A stretch of DNA of 64,000 nucleotides from Streptomyces stelliscabiei. GTDB lineage: Bacteria; Actinomycetota; Actinomycetes; Streptomycetales; Streptomycetaceae. Where the stretch lies: contig NZ_JADBGF010000001.1 of assembly GCF_014873495.1 (NCBI RefSeq), positions 7,192,001-7,256,000 on the forward strand. Reading direction: 5' to 3'. The position numbers and the translations under genes were made by a program. Within the stretch, counting starts at the first letter, position 1; the number at the start of each line of letters is the position of its first letter. Shown here one piece after another: positions 7,865 through 16,697 of this stretch. Below the pieces are notes generated by a model, which saw nothing but the letters and a program-made list of their open reading frames with translations, did not search any database and was not told the origin of the DNA.

Positions 7865-9565
7865 ATGGACGCTGACGCCATCGAAGAGGGACGCCGACGC
7901 TGGCAGGCACGTTATGACTCCGCCCGGAAGCGGGAGGGGGACTTCACGAGCCTTTCCGGGGAGCGGGTGGAGCCCGTGTACGGGCCCCGGGGCGGGGACG
8001 TGTACGAGGGCTTCGAGCGGATCGGATGGCCGGGGGAGTATCCGTTCACGCGGGGGCTGTATCCGACGGGCTACCGGGGGCGGACCTGGACGATCCGGCA
8101 GTTCGCGGGGTTCGGGAACGCGGAGGGGACGAACGAGCGGTACCGGTCGATCCTCGCCAACGGGGGCGGGGGACTGTCCGTCGCGTTCGACATGCCGACG
8201 CTCATGGGGCGGGACTCGGACGATCCGCGCTCGCTCGGTGAGGTCGGGCACTGCGGGGTGGCCGTCGACTCCGCCGCCGACATGGAGGTGCTGTTCCGGG
8301 GGATCCCGCTCGCGGACGTCACCACGTCGATGACGATCAGCGGGCCCGCCGTCCCGGTCTTCTGCATGTACGTCGTCGCCGCCGAGCGGCAGGGTGTCGA
8401 CCCGGCCGTCCTCGACGGCACCCTCCAGACCGACATCTTCAAGGAGTACATCGCGCAGAAGGAGTGGCTCTTCCCGCCCGAGCCCCATCTGCGCCTCATC
8501 GGCGATCTGATGGAGTACTGCGCGGCCCGGATCCCCGCCTACAAGCCGTTGTCCGTCTCCGGCTACCACATCCGCGAGGCCGGGGCCACGGCCGCGCAGG
8601 AGCTGGCGTACACGCTGGCGGACGGGTTCGGGTACGTGGAGCTGGGGCTCAGCCGTGGGCTGGACGTGGACGTGTTCGCGCCGGGGCTGTCGTTCTTCTT
8701 CGACGCGCACCTCGACTTCTTCGAGGAGATCGCCAAGTTCCGCGCGGCCAGGCGGATCTGGGCGCGGTGGATGCGGGACGTGTACGGGGCGCGGACCGAC
8801 AAGGCGCAGTGGCTGCGCTTCCACACCCAGACCGCCGGGGTCTCGCTGACCGCGCAGCAGCCGTACAACAACGTGGTGCGTACGGCCGTGGAGGCGCTGT
8901 CCGCGGTGCTCGGCGGGACCAACTCCCTGCACACCAACGCCCTGGACGAGACGCTGGCGCTGCCGAGCGAGCGGGCGGCGGAGATCGCGCTCAGGACGCA
9001 ACAGGTGCTGATGGAGGAGACCGGGGTCGCCAACGTGGCCGATCCGCTGGGTGGTTCGTGGTACGTCGAGCAGCTGACGGACCGCATCGAGGCCGACGCC
9101 GAGAAGATCTTCGACCGGATCAGGGAGCGGGGTCTGCGCGCGCGTCCCGACGGGGTGCATCCGGTCGGGCCGATGACGTCCGGGATCCTGCGGGGGATCG
9201 AGGACGGGTGGTTCACCGGGGAGATCGCGGAGGCCGCGTTCCGGTATCAGCAGGCCCTGGAGAAGGGGGAGAAGCGAGTGGTCGGGGTCAACGTCCACCA
9301 GGGGTCGGTGACCGGGGATCTGGAGATCCTGCGGGTCGGGCACGAGGTGGAGCGGGAGCAGGTGCGGGTGCTGGACGGGCGGAAGGCGCGGCGGGACGGT
9401 GGGGCCGTGCGGGCGGGGCTCGACGCGATGGTCGCCGCCGCTCGGGAGGGGGGCGACATGATCGGACCGATGCTCGACGCGGTGCGGGCCGAGGCGACGT
9501 TGGGGGAGATCTGTGGGGTGTTGCGGGAGGAGTGGGGGGTGTATACGGAGCCGGCGGGTTTCTAG
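7865..9565 (+). CDS. icmA: Isobutyryl-CoA mutase large subunit
   Basis: 566 residues, the size reported for Streptomyces IcmA and about 150 shorter than methylmalonyl-CoA mutase because the B12-binding domain is a separate small subunit. It interconverts isobutyryl-CoA and n-butyryl-CoA with adenosylcobalamin, linking valine catabolism and fatty-acid/polyketide precursors. The specificity residues are those of isobutyryl-CoA mutase: Phe80 (TWTIRQF) in place of Tyr, and Gln198 (KEYIAQ) in place of Arg. The TIM-barrel blocks GLSVAFDMPTLMGRDSDDP and NSLHTNALDETLALPSERA are intact. RBS TTGGAGG, ATG at 7865. The small subunit gene is not in the window. Confidence 0.94.
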   Translation: MDADAIEEGRRRWQARYDSARKREGDFTSLSGERVEPVYGPRGGDVYEGFERIGWPGEYPFTRGLYPTGYRGRTWTIRQFAGFGNAEGTNERYRSILANGGGGLSVAFDMPTLMGRDSDDPRSLGEVGHCGVAVDSAADMEVLFRGIPLADVTTSMTISGPAVPVFCMYVVAAERQGVDPAVLDGTLQTDIFKEYIAQKEWLFPPEPHLRLIGDLMEYCAARIPAYKPLSVSGYHIREAGATAAQELAYTLADGFGYVELGLSRGLDVDVFAPGLSFFFDAHLDFFEEIAKFRAARRIWARWMRDVYGARTDKAQWLRFHTQTAGVSLTAQQPYNNVVRTAVEALSAVLGGTNSLHTNALDETLALPSERAAEIALRTQQVLMEETGVANVADPLGGSWYVEQLTDRIEADAEKIFDRIRERGLRARPDGVHPVGPMTSGILRGIEDGWFTGEIAEAAFRYQQALEKGEKRVVGVNVHQGSVTGDLEILRVGHEVEREQVRVLDGRKARRDGGAVRAGLDAMVAAAREGGDMIGPMLDAVRAEATLGEICGVLREEWGVYTEPAGF

Positions 9566-9644
9566 CGGGGCTTCTTCAGGCGGGCTTCACAGGCGGGGTG
9601 GGGGTCGGTGGGCGTCACGGACCCGGGGCTCCGTCCCGGACCCC

Positions 9645-9666
9645 GTTCGCGCAGTTCCCGCGCCCC
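9645..9666. repeat. Streptomyces intergenic repeat fragment
   Basis: CGCGCAGTTCCCGCGCCCCT, in the convergent gap between icmA and the TetR gene, matches the core of the element at 35374-35396 (one C shorter). This short motif is common in intergenic regions of many Streptomyces genomes. No hairpin accompanies it here. Confidence 0.6.
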
Positions 9667-9669
9667 TGC

Positions 9670-10368
9670 TCAGTCCTCGGCCGGAGTCGCTGCCGTGCCG
9701 TTCAGGCCCGTCAGCAGCAGCCTGGTGAAGTCGTGTACCCATTGTTCGTCCGCCGGGCCCGCGCTGATCAGGGTGCGGTGGACCACCGCGCCGGCCACGA
9801 CGTCGAAGATGAGGTCGACGGTGCGGGAGGCGGTGGTGGGGTCGGGTTCGGGGGGCAGTTCGCCGCGGGTCTGGGCGCGGGTGCGGCCCTCCAGGACGAG
9901 GCGTTTCTGGCGGTCGACGATGGACGCGCGGATGCGTTCGCGCAGGGCGTCGTCGCGGGTGGACTCGGCGATGACCGCCATCAGGCCGCTCCTGGCCTCG
10001 GGCCGGGCCAGGAGCGCCGCGAACTGGAGCACGACGCCCTCGATGTCGGCCGCGAGGCTGCCCCGGTCGGGAAGGCGCAGTTCGTCGAAGAGTTCCGCGA
10101 CCGCGTCCACGACCAGTTCGTTCTTGCCCGCCCAGCGGCGGTAGAGCGTCGTCTTCGCGACGCCGGCCCGCGTGGCCACGTCACCCAGGGTCAGCTTCGA
10201 CCAGCCGAGGTCGACCAGCGCCTCCCGGGTCGCCGCCAGGATCGCGGCGTCCGCGGCGGCACTGCGCGGTCGGCCGCCCGTGGCGCGGGAGGCGGGGGTG
10301 CGGCTCTGCATCCGCCGACCATATCCGGCCGTTGTCGAAATCCTGGGTGGTGGCGTGAGACAGATCAC
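9670..10368 (-). CDS. TetR/AcrR-family transcriptional regulator
   Basis: 232 residues. The HTH is clear: AAILAATREALVDLGWSKLT then LGDVATRAGVAKTTLYRRWA, with C-terminal ligand domain of the TetR_C_11/16 type (TRDDALRERIRASIVDRQKR). The N-terminal ~25 residues are basic. An internal ATG (residue 20, MQSRTPASRAT) could be the true start. It lies convergent to icmA and is a candidate for binding the 22-bp palindrome there, but could equally control an unlinked target. Confidence 0.88.
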   Translation of the reverse strand: MICLTPPPRISTTAGYGRRMQSRTPASRATGGRPRSAAADAAILAATREALVDLGWSKLTLGDVATRAGVAKTTLYRRWAGKNELVVDAVAELFDELRLPDRGSLAADIEGVVLQFAALLARPEARSGLMAVIAESTRDDALRERIRASIVDRQKRLVLEGRTRAQTRGELPPEPDPTTASRTVDLIFDVVAGAVVHRTLISAGPADEQWVHDFTRLLLTGLNGTAATPAED

Positions 10369-10502
10369 TGCGGAGTGGGTAGTGAGGGGTGCAGGGAGGC
10401 GTCCGGGGCAGTTACGCTACGAGTCGTAGCGAAAGCCGGGGGCGGACACCTGGCTCTCGGGACGCTTTTCACCCGCGTGCTCGGAAGGGGGAGGATGTAC
10501 TC

Positions 10503-11480
10503 ATGCAGCCACGGAACATGTCCATGAGCGGAGTCGTCGACCTCGCCGCGGTGAAGGCGGCCCAGGAGGCCAAGGCGAAGGCGGAGCAGGCGCGCGCCGA
10601 AGCGGCACGGCAGGGCGGCGGAGGGGCGGTCTCCCCGGCCGACCTGGTCATCGACGTCGATGAGGCCGGGTTCGAGAGCGAGGTTCTGCAGCGGTCCACC
10701 GAAGTGCCCGTCGTCATCGACTTCTGGGCCGAGTGGTGCCAGCCCTGCAAGCAGCTCAGCCCGGTGCTGGAGCGGCTGGCCGTCGAGTACGCCGGCAAGT
10801 TCGTCCTCGCCAAGATCGATGTCGACGCCAACCAGATGTTGATGCAGCAGTTCGGTATCCAGGGGATCCCGGCTGTGTTCGCCGTAGTAGCCGGGCAGGC
10901 GCTGCCCCTCTTCCAGGGAGCCGCCCCCGAGCAGCAGATCCGCTCGACCCTCGACCAGCTCGTGCAGGTCGCCGAGGAGCGCTTCGGGCTCACCGGCCTC
11001 GTGGTGGACCCGGACGCCGAGGCCGGCGCCCCCGTCCAGGCGGCCCCGCAGATCCCGGCCGGCCCGTACGACCACCTGCTCGAAGCCGCCGTGCACGCCC
11101 TGGACGCGGGCGACTTCGGCGGCGCGGTGCAGGCGTACAAGAACGTGCTCAGCGACGACCCGGGCAACACCGAGGCCAAACTGGGTCTCGCGCAGGCCGA
11201 GTTGCTGCAGCGTGTCCAGGGAGCCGACCCGCAGGACGTGCGCAAGGCGGCCGCCGACAACCCGGGTGACGCGCAGGCGCAGATCGCCGCGGCGGACCTC
11301 GACCTCGTCGGCGGACATGTGGAGGACGCGTTCGGTCGACTCATCGACACCGTGCGGGTCACCGCGGGGGACGACCGGGAGGCCGTACGGACGCGGCTGC
11401 TGGAGCTGTTCGAAGTGGTCGGCGGTGACGATCCGCGGGTGGCCACGGCGCGGCGCGCGCTGGCGCGGGCGCTGTTCTGA
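10503..11480 (+). CDS. Thioredoxin-domain co-chaperone with C-terminal TPR-like helices (YbbN/CnoX type)
   Basis: 325 residues. Order: a short Ala/Lys/Glu-rich coiled N-terminus (~15-40), a thioredoxin fold (~45-155) with FWAEWCQPCKQ, then a helical region of tetratricopeptide type (~185-325; HALDAGDFGGAVQAYKNVLS, NTEAKLGLAQAELLQRV). The active-site pair is Cys79-Gln-Pro-Cys82 instead of CGPC. YbbN-type proteins act as chaperones/holdases; a retained CxxC leaves room for redox activity. The ATG at 10503 is the only in-frame ATG near the GGGGGAGG ribosome site. Confidence 0.9.
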   Translation: MQPRNMSMSGVVDLAAVKAAQEAKAKAEQARAEAARQGGGGAVSPADLVIDVDEAGFESEVLQRSTEVPVVIDFWAEWCQPCKQLSPVLERLAVEYAGKFVLAKIDVDANQMLMQQFGIQGIPAVFAVVAGQALPLFQGAAPEQQIRSTLDQLVQVAEERFGLTGLVVDPDAEAGAPVQAAPQIPAGPYDHLLEAAVHALDAGDFGGAVQAYKNVLSDDPGNTEAKLGLAQAELLQRVQGADPQDVRKAAADNPGDAQAQIAAADLDLVGGHVEDAFGRLIDTVRVTAGDDREAVRTRLLELFEVVGGDDPRVATARRALARALF

Positions 11481-12180
11481 CCCGCTGGTGAACCCCCGTC
11501 CCGGCCGAGCGCCGGCTCCGCCGGGCGGGGGGGTTCGGGGGGCCGGGGGGCCTTCGTCCCGGAGTGCCGGGACGTGTGTGGCGCGAGTGAGAGATTTGGC
11601 GACACAGCGACACCGCGGCCGCGTTTTGCCAAATCTTGGTAAACGCGGCCGCTGTTACTGGCAGTAAGAGAATCTCGTCGATCTGTCGGACTCTGTCCAT
11701 CTGTCAGCCGATGTGTCACCTCACTCGGCGACACCCTGGGTCGCTGGTCGATGCCGATGGGTCGTTGTTCGGTTATCCGTCCGTTACTAGCCAGTAACGA
11801 CCCCCCTTGCGGGGGCGGCGAGAATGCACCACGATCGGCGACGCTCGGTCCTTCCCCGTACCCCGCCAACCAGTCGGGTCAACGGGTTTTCTGGGTCCCC
11901 ACCGAGTAGAGCGGGCGACAGTGGCGCCCTGCTCTTGGACAGGGGGGTCTCCGCCCGAGGGTGGAGCCTGTCCAGCAGGTTGTGCGTGATGCGTGTCAGG
12001 CGCGACCAGTGGTTGTCGCTCGGGGGTGATCGCCGGTGAGTTCGGGCGCTGTTCGCGCCACCGAGCGCGGGCGCTCTCCTTCCCGAGGACGTAGCACTTC
12101 TCCCATCCCTGCCTGGCTGAGCCGCCGTGCCTATGGGGGCGAGTCGGTGTCAGGAGATGTACGTCCGAGAAGGAGGAAAT
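11481..12180. other. 700-bp gene-free regulatory-looking region
   Basis: No convincing gene on either strand. It contains a long hairpin (11615-11652): arms GCGGCCGCGTTT and AAACGCGGCCGC, with CCAA/TTGG pairing inside the loop. It also holds two related dyads, TTACTGGCAGTAA (11655-11667) and GTTACTAGCCAGTAAC (11783-11798), and a short CCCCC-TTGC-GGGGG hairpin (11803-11816). Read on the other strand the second dyad is TTACTGGCTAGTAA, nearly the first, so both may bind the same protein. The region ends in the RBS of the DUF6230 gene. Confidence 0.7.
11655..11798. promoter_or_regulatory. Pair of related TTACTGGC...AGTAA dyads
   Basis: TTACTGGCAGTAA at 11655-11667 and GTTACTAGCCAGTAAC at 11783-11798 share half-site TTACT and, in opposite orientation, the GGC core. 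The spacing is about 130 bp. They are probably operators for the DUF6230/DUF6114 unit downstream; the regulator is unknown. Confidence 0.45.
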
Positions 12181-12816
12181 ATGGAGTCCCAGGTGCGTGG
12201 CGGGACCAGATGGAAGCGGTTCGCTGTGGTCATGGTGCCCAGCGTCGCCGCCACGGCAGCGATAGGTGTCGCCCTCGCGCAGGGTGCTCTCGCAGCGTCG
12301 TTCAGTGTGTCGGGCCAGTCGTTCAAGGTATCGGCTGACCAGCTCGACGGTACGGGCTTCTCGCAGTACGGAGCGCTCGACGAGGGGTACACCCTCAAGG
12401 GCGAGAAGACGGTTCACCCCGTCGCCGTCTCGGCGTTCAAGTCCGCGTCGATCACCAACATGTGCCAGTCGGTCGTCACCCCGGGCGTCCCGTTCCTCGG
12501 TAGCGTCAGCCTCAAGCTGACCGCCGGTACGGGCGGCAAGAAGGTCGAGGCCGAGAACCTCTACATCGACGTCGAGGACCTCTCGGCCGATGCCGTCTTC
12601 CGCGGCATCGACATCGGTGTGGCGGCCAAGGACGCCAACAAGGGTCCGGGCATGAAGGGTGGCTCGGAGCAGGCCAACCCCTACGGGTTCGCCCAGCAGG
12701 CCGACTCGGCCACGCTGACCGACGTGAAGCAGACGGCGTGGGCCACCACTGCCGGAACCTTCAAGCTGAGCAACCTGAAGATGTCGCTCCACAAGGGCAC
12801 GGTGGAGTGCTACTAG
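12181..12816 (+). CDS. DUF6230 family exported protein
   Basis: 211 residues. Basic N-terminus followed by a hydrophobic export segment (VVMVPSVAATAAIGVALAQG, ~17-36) and the mature domain beginning ASFSVSGQSFKV. Two Cys remain (NMCQSV and the C-terminal VECY). This family is often annotated as cholesterol esterase in Streptomyces, but no Ser hydrolase motif (GxSxG) is present, so that name is not supported. Start ATG 12181 chosen for the ideal GAAGGAGG site upstream. It lies directly before a DUF6114 gene, the usual arrangement. Confidence 0.85.
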   Translation: MESQVRGGTRWKRFAVVMVPSVAATAAIGVALAQGALAASFSVSGQSFKVSADQLDGTGFSQYGALDEGYTLKGEKTVHPVAVSAFKSASITNMCQSVVTPGVPFLGSVSLKLTAGTGGKKVEAENLYIDVEDLSADAVFRGIDIGVAAKDANKGPGMKGGSEQANPYGFAQQADSATLTDVKQTAWATTAGTFKLSNLKMSLHKGTVECY

Positions 12817-12976
12817 GCACTCCCTGGGCGGGTGAGGGGGCCTGTGCTTCTTCGCCCGCCCGTCCCTCAGCGCCGTGCGCTCCGCCGCGCACGCGCAGTC
12901 CGTACGTGAATTCCGTACGCGCGCTTCGGCGTACGTGAACTTGTCACAGCAACACCGTTCCAGGGAGCTGTTGTCC

Positions 12977-13615
12977 ATGAGCGCCGAGTCAACGGGGCAG
13001 AACGAAGACTATCTCCGCGTCCTCCGGCGGCGCTTCCGCGACTGGAGGGGCAGCCGTCCCTTCTGGGCGGGCCTGTTGGTACTGCTCAGCGGCTTCCCGA
13101 TCATGTACTTCCCGTACGCGAACCTGCAGCTCGGTCACCTCACACTCGCCATGGCGACGACGGGCGGTTCGGGCTCCCTCATCATCGGCGTGCTGCTGGT
13201 GGTGCTCGGGGTCAGCCTGTGGTTCCAGCGGCATGTACGCACCTTCGCCGGTACGGCGGCGATCCTCCTGGCGCTCGTGTCCATCCCCGTCTCCAACCTC
13301 GGGGGCTTCGGCTTCGGCTTCCTGCTCGCCCTGATCGGCGGTGCGCTGGCCATCGCCTGGGCGCCCGGTCACGACGAGGCGACGGTGCCGTCCACGTACC
13401 GCACCCCGGCTCAGGCCGGGGCCGCCCAGGACGCGACCGCCGGGAACACGACGGCTGAGAACACGGCACAGCAAGGTGCGGTCCTCCTGCACAAGGGCGA
13501 CGCCCCCGAGCCCGCGACAGCGGGTTCCATGAGCGGGGCGGCGAACGGCGAGGGCGACGACCTGTCAGGTACCACCCCCACGAACGGGACGAACGGGAGG
13601 CACAGTGCCGGCTGA
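12977..13615 (+). CDS. DUF6114 four-helix membrane protein
   Basis: 212 residues. Four hydrophobic helices: FWAGLLVLLSGFPIMYFPY, SLIIGVLLVVLGVSLWF, FAGTAAILLALVSIPVSNL and FGFLLALIGGALAIAWA, followed by a long Ala/Thr/Glu-rich cytosolic or external tail (~140-212). Lies 160 bp after the DUF6230 gene and overlaps the next gene by 11 bp, so it belongs to one operon with the acidic protein. Family function unknown; co-occurrence with DUF6230 suggests a shared envelope task. Confidence 0.85.
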   Translation: MSAESTGQNEDYLRVLRRRFRDWRGSRPFWAGLLVLLSGFPIMYFPYANLQLGHLTLAMATTGGSGSLIIGVLLVVLGVSLWFQRHVRTFAGTAAILLALVSIPVSNLGGFGFGFLLALIGGALAIAWAPGHDEATVPSTYRTPAQAGAAQDATAGNTTAENTAQQGAVLLHKGDAPEPATAGSMSGAANGEGDDLSGTTPTNGTNGRHSAG

Positions 13616-15011
13616 CGAGGTGACCCACGGGACTTCGGTGGGAGAGTCCCGTGCGAGATCCGGACCGCGGCACGCGGCACCCAGGAAGCCCCTTCTCACC
13701 CGGCTGAACATGCCGGCGGGCAAGGCGATAGCCCTGGCGGCCATGCCTACGGCGGTCCTCATGGGCATGGGCTTCACCCCCACTCTGGCACTCGCCGAGG
13801 ACCCCGCGTCCAAGAGCCTGACGGCCGACGAGTACAAGGACTGCGTGACGGCCCTGGAGGCCGCCGAGGACGGCAAGGACACCTCCGCCTCCCCGACCCC
13901 GACGCCGTCCGCCTCCGCCACGGAGAGCGCCGACTCCTCGGACGACGAGGCGAAGGACGAGGACAAGCCCGCGGGCGACGACGCCGCGGACGACTCCGCC
14001 TCCGACGACACGTCCTCGGACGACTCCTCTTCGTCGGATTCAGGTTCCGACGACAAGGACACGGGGGACGACTCCGCGCCGACGGACACCTCCGACAAGC
14101 CGGCCTCGGACGACGCGGCCTCCGACAAGGCGGCCGCGGACACGGCGTCGGACTCCGCCCCGGAGAGCGGCAGCGACGGCAACGTCCTGGAGGACATCGG
14201 CAGCGCGCTCGAGGACCTGTTCACGCCGGACGACAAGGAGTCGGGGAGCGACACCCCGTCCCCGTCCACCAGCCCGTCCCCCTCGCCCTCGGCGGCGGAC
14301 GGCGGCTCCGGCGAGGACAAGGGCGACGACAAGGACTCCGGCAAGGACGGCAAGGGCTCCGTCGACGTCACCGACAAGGTCGAGGACTCCGCCAAGGACG
14401 TCACCGGCACCGCCGACGACAAGACCGACGGCAAGGCCGACAAGGCCGACGACGCCGAGGACACGGCGAAGGACACCGCCGCCGACGCCACCGCCACGCC
14501 GAGCCCGTCCCCGAGCGAGAGCACGGACCTGGACGACTGCTTCGTCGCCACGGACGACGAGAGCGGCGTCGAGAAGGGCATCCCCGCGCTGCCCTCCGAC
14601 CCCTGGTACCTGAACGCCAGCTCGCTGACGCTGAAGGGCGCCGACTACAAGGGCGTCGTCAAGGTGCGGACCGCCGACGGCAAGGTCAAGGAGGTGCTGA
14701 AGTACGTCATCTCCGACGGCACCGACATCGGCGACCTCCACCAGACGGTCGACGACAAGCAGGCCGGCGTGACCTACCACGTGCAGGCCGGCAAGGGCAC
14801 GACGTCCACCATCCGCGGTGGCCAGACGATCATGTACACCGAGAGCATCTCCGGCAACCTGCTCGGTCTGATCCCGGTGACCTTCGACCCGAAGCACCCG
14901 CCGCCGCTGAACATCCCGCTGATCTACTTCACCAAGGTGAAGGTCGTCCAGGCGGGCCAGTTCGGCGGGACGCTCACGGTGCCGGGGCTGCACCAGTTCA
15001 CCACCAAGTGA
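13605..15011 (+). CDS. Exported acidic Ser/Thr/Asp-rich protein with conserved C-terminal domain
   Basis: 468 residues. Basic N-terminus, then a hydrophobic export segment (~37-62, ending LALAED). Residues ~85-310 are a low-complexity stretch of Asp, Ser, Lys, Ala, Thr and Pro (runs such as DDSASDDTSSDDSSSSDSGS). The C-terminal ~160 residues are ordered (YLNASSLTLKGADYKGVVKV, GLIPVTFDPKHPPPLNIPL). A single Cys in the early part (DYKDC... YKDCVTALEAA) and one before the C-domain (DDCFVATDD) could form a disulphide. The GTG start overlaps the DUF6114 gene by 11 bp. Probable cell-surface protein; function unknown. Confidence 0.78.
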   Translation: MPADEVTHGTSVGESRARSGPRHAAPRKPLLTRLNMPAGKAIALAAMPTAVLMGMGFTPTLALAEDPASKSLTADEYKDCVTALEAAEDGKDTSASPTPTPSASATESADSSDDEAKDEDKPAGDDAADDSASDDTSSDDSSSSDSGSDDKDTGDDSAPTDTSDKPASDDAASDKAAADTASDSAPESGSDGNVLEDIGSALEDLFTPDDKESGSDTPSPSTSPSPSPSAADGGSGEDKGDDKDSGKDGKGSVDVTDKVEDSAKDVTGTADDKTDGKADKADDAEDTAKDTAADATATPSPSPSESTDLDDCFVATDDESGVEKGIPALPSDPWYLNASSLTLKGADYKGVVKVRTADGKVKEVLKYVISDGTDIGDLHQTVDDKQAGVTYHVQAGKGTTSTIRGGQTIMYTESISGNLLGLIPVTFDPKHPPPLNIPLIYFTKVKVVQAGQFGGTLTVPGLHQFTTK

Positions 15012-15071
15012 GCACCCGTCTCCCCGCGGCCCGCTGAGCGCCGCACAGGACCCTTCCGGGAGCCGCACAGA

Positions 15072-15106
15072 CCGAGGGCGCCCCCTGTTCCAGGGGGCGC
15101 CCTCGG
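15072..15106. terminator. Bidirectional terminator between acidic protein gene and pyk
   Basis: A perfect 16-bp stem (CCGAGGGCGCCCCCTG / complement) with a 3-nt loop in the 123-bp convergent gap. No T-run on either side, as is usual for Streptomyces hairpin terminators. Confidence 0.85.
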
Positions 15107-15134
15107 CGCTCTTCCGGACGGCCTCCGGCCCGCG

Positions 15135-16565
15135 TCAGTCGCGGGCGCCGCCGCCCAGGTGGTGCACCCGGACCATGTTGGTGGTGCCCGGGACACCGGG
15201 GGGCGAGCCGGCGGTGATGACCGCGATGTCGCCCTCCTGGAAGCGCTTGAGCTTGACCATCTCCTGGTCCACCAGGTCGACCATCTCGTCGGTGCTGTTC
15301 ACGAACGGCACGACGTGCGACTCGACACCCCAGCTGAGCGCCAGCTGGTTGCGGGTGGACTCGTCGGTGGTGAACGCGACGATCGGCTGGGAGGCGCGGT
15401 AGCGCGACAGCCGGCGGGCGGTGTCACCGGACTGCGTGAAGGCGACCAGGGCCCGGCCGCCGAGGAAGTCGGCGATCTCGCAGGCGGCACGGGCGATGGA
15501 ACCACCCTGCGTCCGCGGCTTCTTGCCCGGCACCAGCGGCTGCAGGCCCTTGGAGAGCAGCTCCTGCTCGGCCGCCGTGACGATCTTCGACATCGTGCGG
15601 ACCGTCTCCAGCGGGTACGCGCCCACGCTGGACTCCGCCGACAGCATGACCGCGTCCGCGCCGTCCAGGATGGCGTTGGCGACATCGGACGCCTCGGCGC
15701 GCGTGGGGCGGGAGTTGGTGATCATCGACTCCATCATCTGGGTCGCCACGATCACCGGCTTGGCGTTGCGGCGGCACAGCTCGATGAGCCGCTTCTGCAC
15801 CATGGGGACCTTTTCGAGCGGGTACTCGACGGCCAGGTCGCCACGGGCGACCATCACGCCGTCGAACGCCATCACGACGTCCTCCATGTTCTCCACGGCC
15901 TGCGGCTTCTCCACCTTGGCGATGACGGGGACCCGGCGGCCCACCTCGTCCATCACCTTGTGGACGTCCCGCACGTCCTCGGCGTCCCGCACGAAGGACA
16001 GCGCCACCAGGTCGCAGCCCATCCGCAGCGCGAAGCGCAGGTCCTCGACGTCCTTCTCGGACAGCGCCGGCACGTTGACGGCCGCGCCGGGCAGGTTGAT
16101 GCCCTTGTGGTCGGAGATGACCCCGCCCTCGATGACCTCGGTCCGCACCCGCGGGCCGTCGATCTCCAGGACCTTCAGCTCGACGTTGCCGTCGTTGATG
16201 AGGATCTGGTCGCCGGGGGAGACGTCACCGGGCAGACCCTTGTACGTCGTACCGCAGATCTGCTTGTCGCCCGGCACGTCCTCGGCGGTGATGGTGAACT
16301 CGTCACCGCGCACCAGCTCCACCGGGCCCTCGGCGAAGGTCTCCAGGCGGATCTTGGGGCCCTGCAGGTCGGCGAGGACACCGAGTGCCACGCCGGTCTC
16401 GGCGGAGGCGGCCCGGACCCGGTCGTAGCGACCCTGGTGCTCGGCGTGGCTGCCGTGGCTGAAATTGAAACGGGCCACGTTCATGCCGGCCTCGATGAGG
16501 GCGACCAGTTGCTCGTGGGAGTCGACCGCGGGGCCGAGAGTACAGACGATTTTCGAACGGCGCAT
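15135..16565 (-). CDS. pyk: Pyruvate kinase
   Basis: 476 residues, full length. It converts phosphoenolpyruvate and ADP into pyruvate and ATP at the end of glycolysis. Key blocks are present: MRRSKIVCTLGPA, VARFNFSHGSH (Arg and Asn of the active site), VIAKVEKPQAVEN with the catalytic Lys, MVARGDLAVEYP for metal binding, and VIVATQMMESM. The C-terminal effector domain is complete (ALVAFTQSGDTARRLSRYR). ATG start with TAGGAT as a possible -10 ten bases upstream; a 12-bp palindrome CGGAATATTCCG (16594-16605) lies in the promoter region. Convergent with the acidic-protein gene. Confidence 0.97.
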   Translation of the reverse strand: MRRSKIVCTLGPAVDSHEQLVALIEAGMNVARFNFSHGSHAEHQGRYDRVRAASAETGVALGVLADLQGPKIRLETFAEGPVELVRGDEFTITAEDVPGDKQICGTTYKGLPGDVSPGDQILINDGNVELKVLEIDGPRVRTEVIEGGVISDHKGINLPGAAVNVPALSEKDVEDLRFALRMGCDLVALSFVRDAEDVRDVHKVMDEVGRRVPVIAKVEKPQAVENMEDVVMAFDGVMVARGDLAVEYPLEKVPMVQKRLIELCRRNAKPVIVATQMMESMITNSRPTRAEASDVANAILDGADAVMLSAESSVGAYPLETVRTMSKIVTAAEQELLSKGLQPLVPGKKPRTQGGSIARAACEIADFLGGRALVAFTQSGDTARRLSRYRASQPIVAFTTDESTRNQLALSWGVESHVVPFVNSTDEMVDLVDQEMVKLKRFQEGDIAVITAGSPPGVPGTTNMVRVHHLGGGARD

Positions 16566-16697
16566 GGGACGATCCTATCGGTTTGTTTCGCTGCGGAATA
16601 TTCCGTCTGATGGAATAGCAAATGTGCGGCTATGCGCTCAGGCGTGTTACCGGTGTGTATTTCTCGGCTGTTCTCCGCTCGCTCACGTCCTCTTCGC

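Noticed and set aside
6473..9343. A 956-codon open frame on the minus strand
   Set aside because: Antisense to icmA and neighbours; composition and lack of motifs mark it as a shadow of real genes.
12181..12816. Cholesterol esterase activity for the DUF6230 protein
   Set aside because: No GxSxG or other hydrolase motif is visible; the name appears to be an annotation carry-over.
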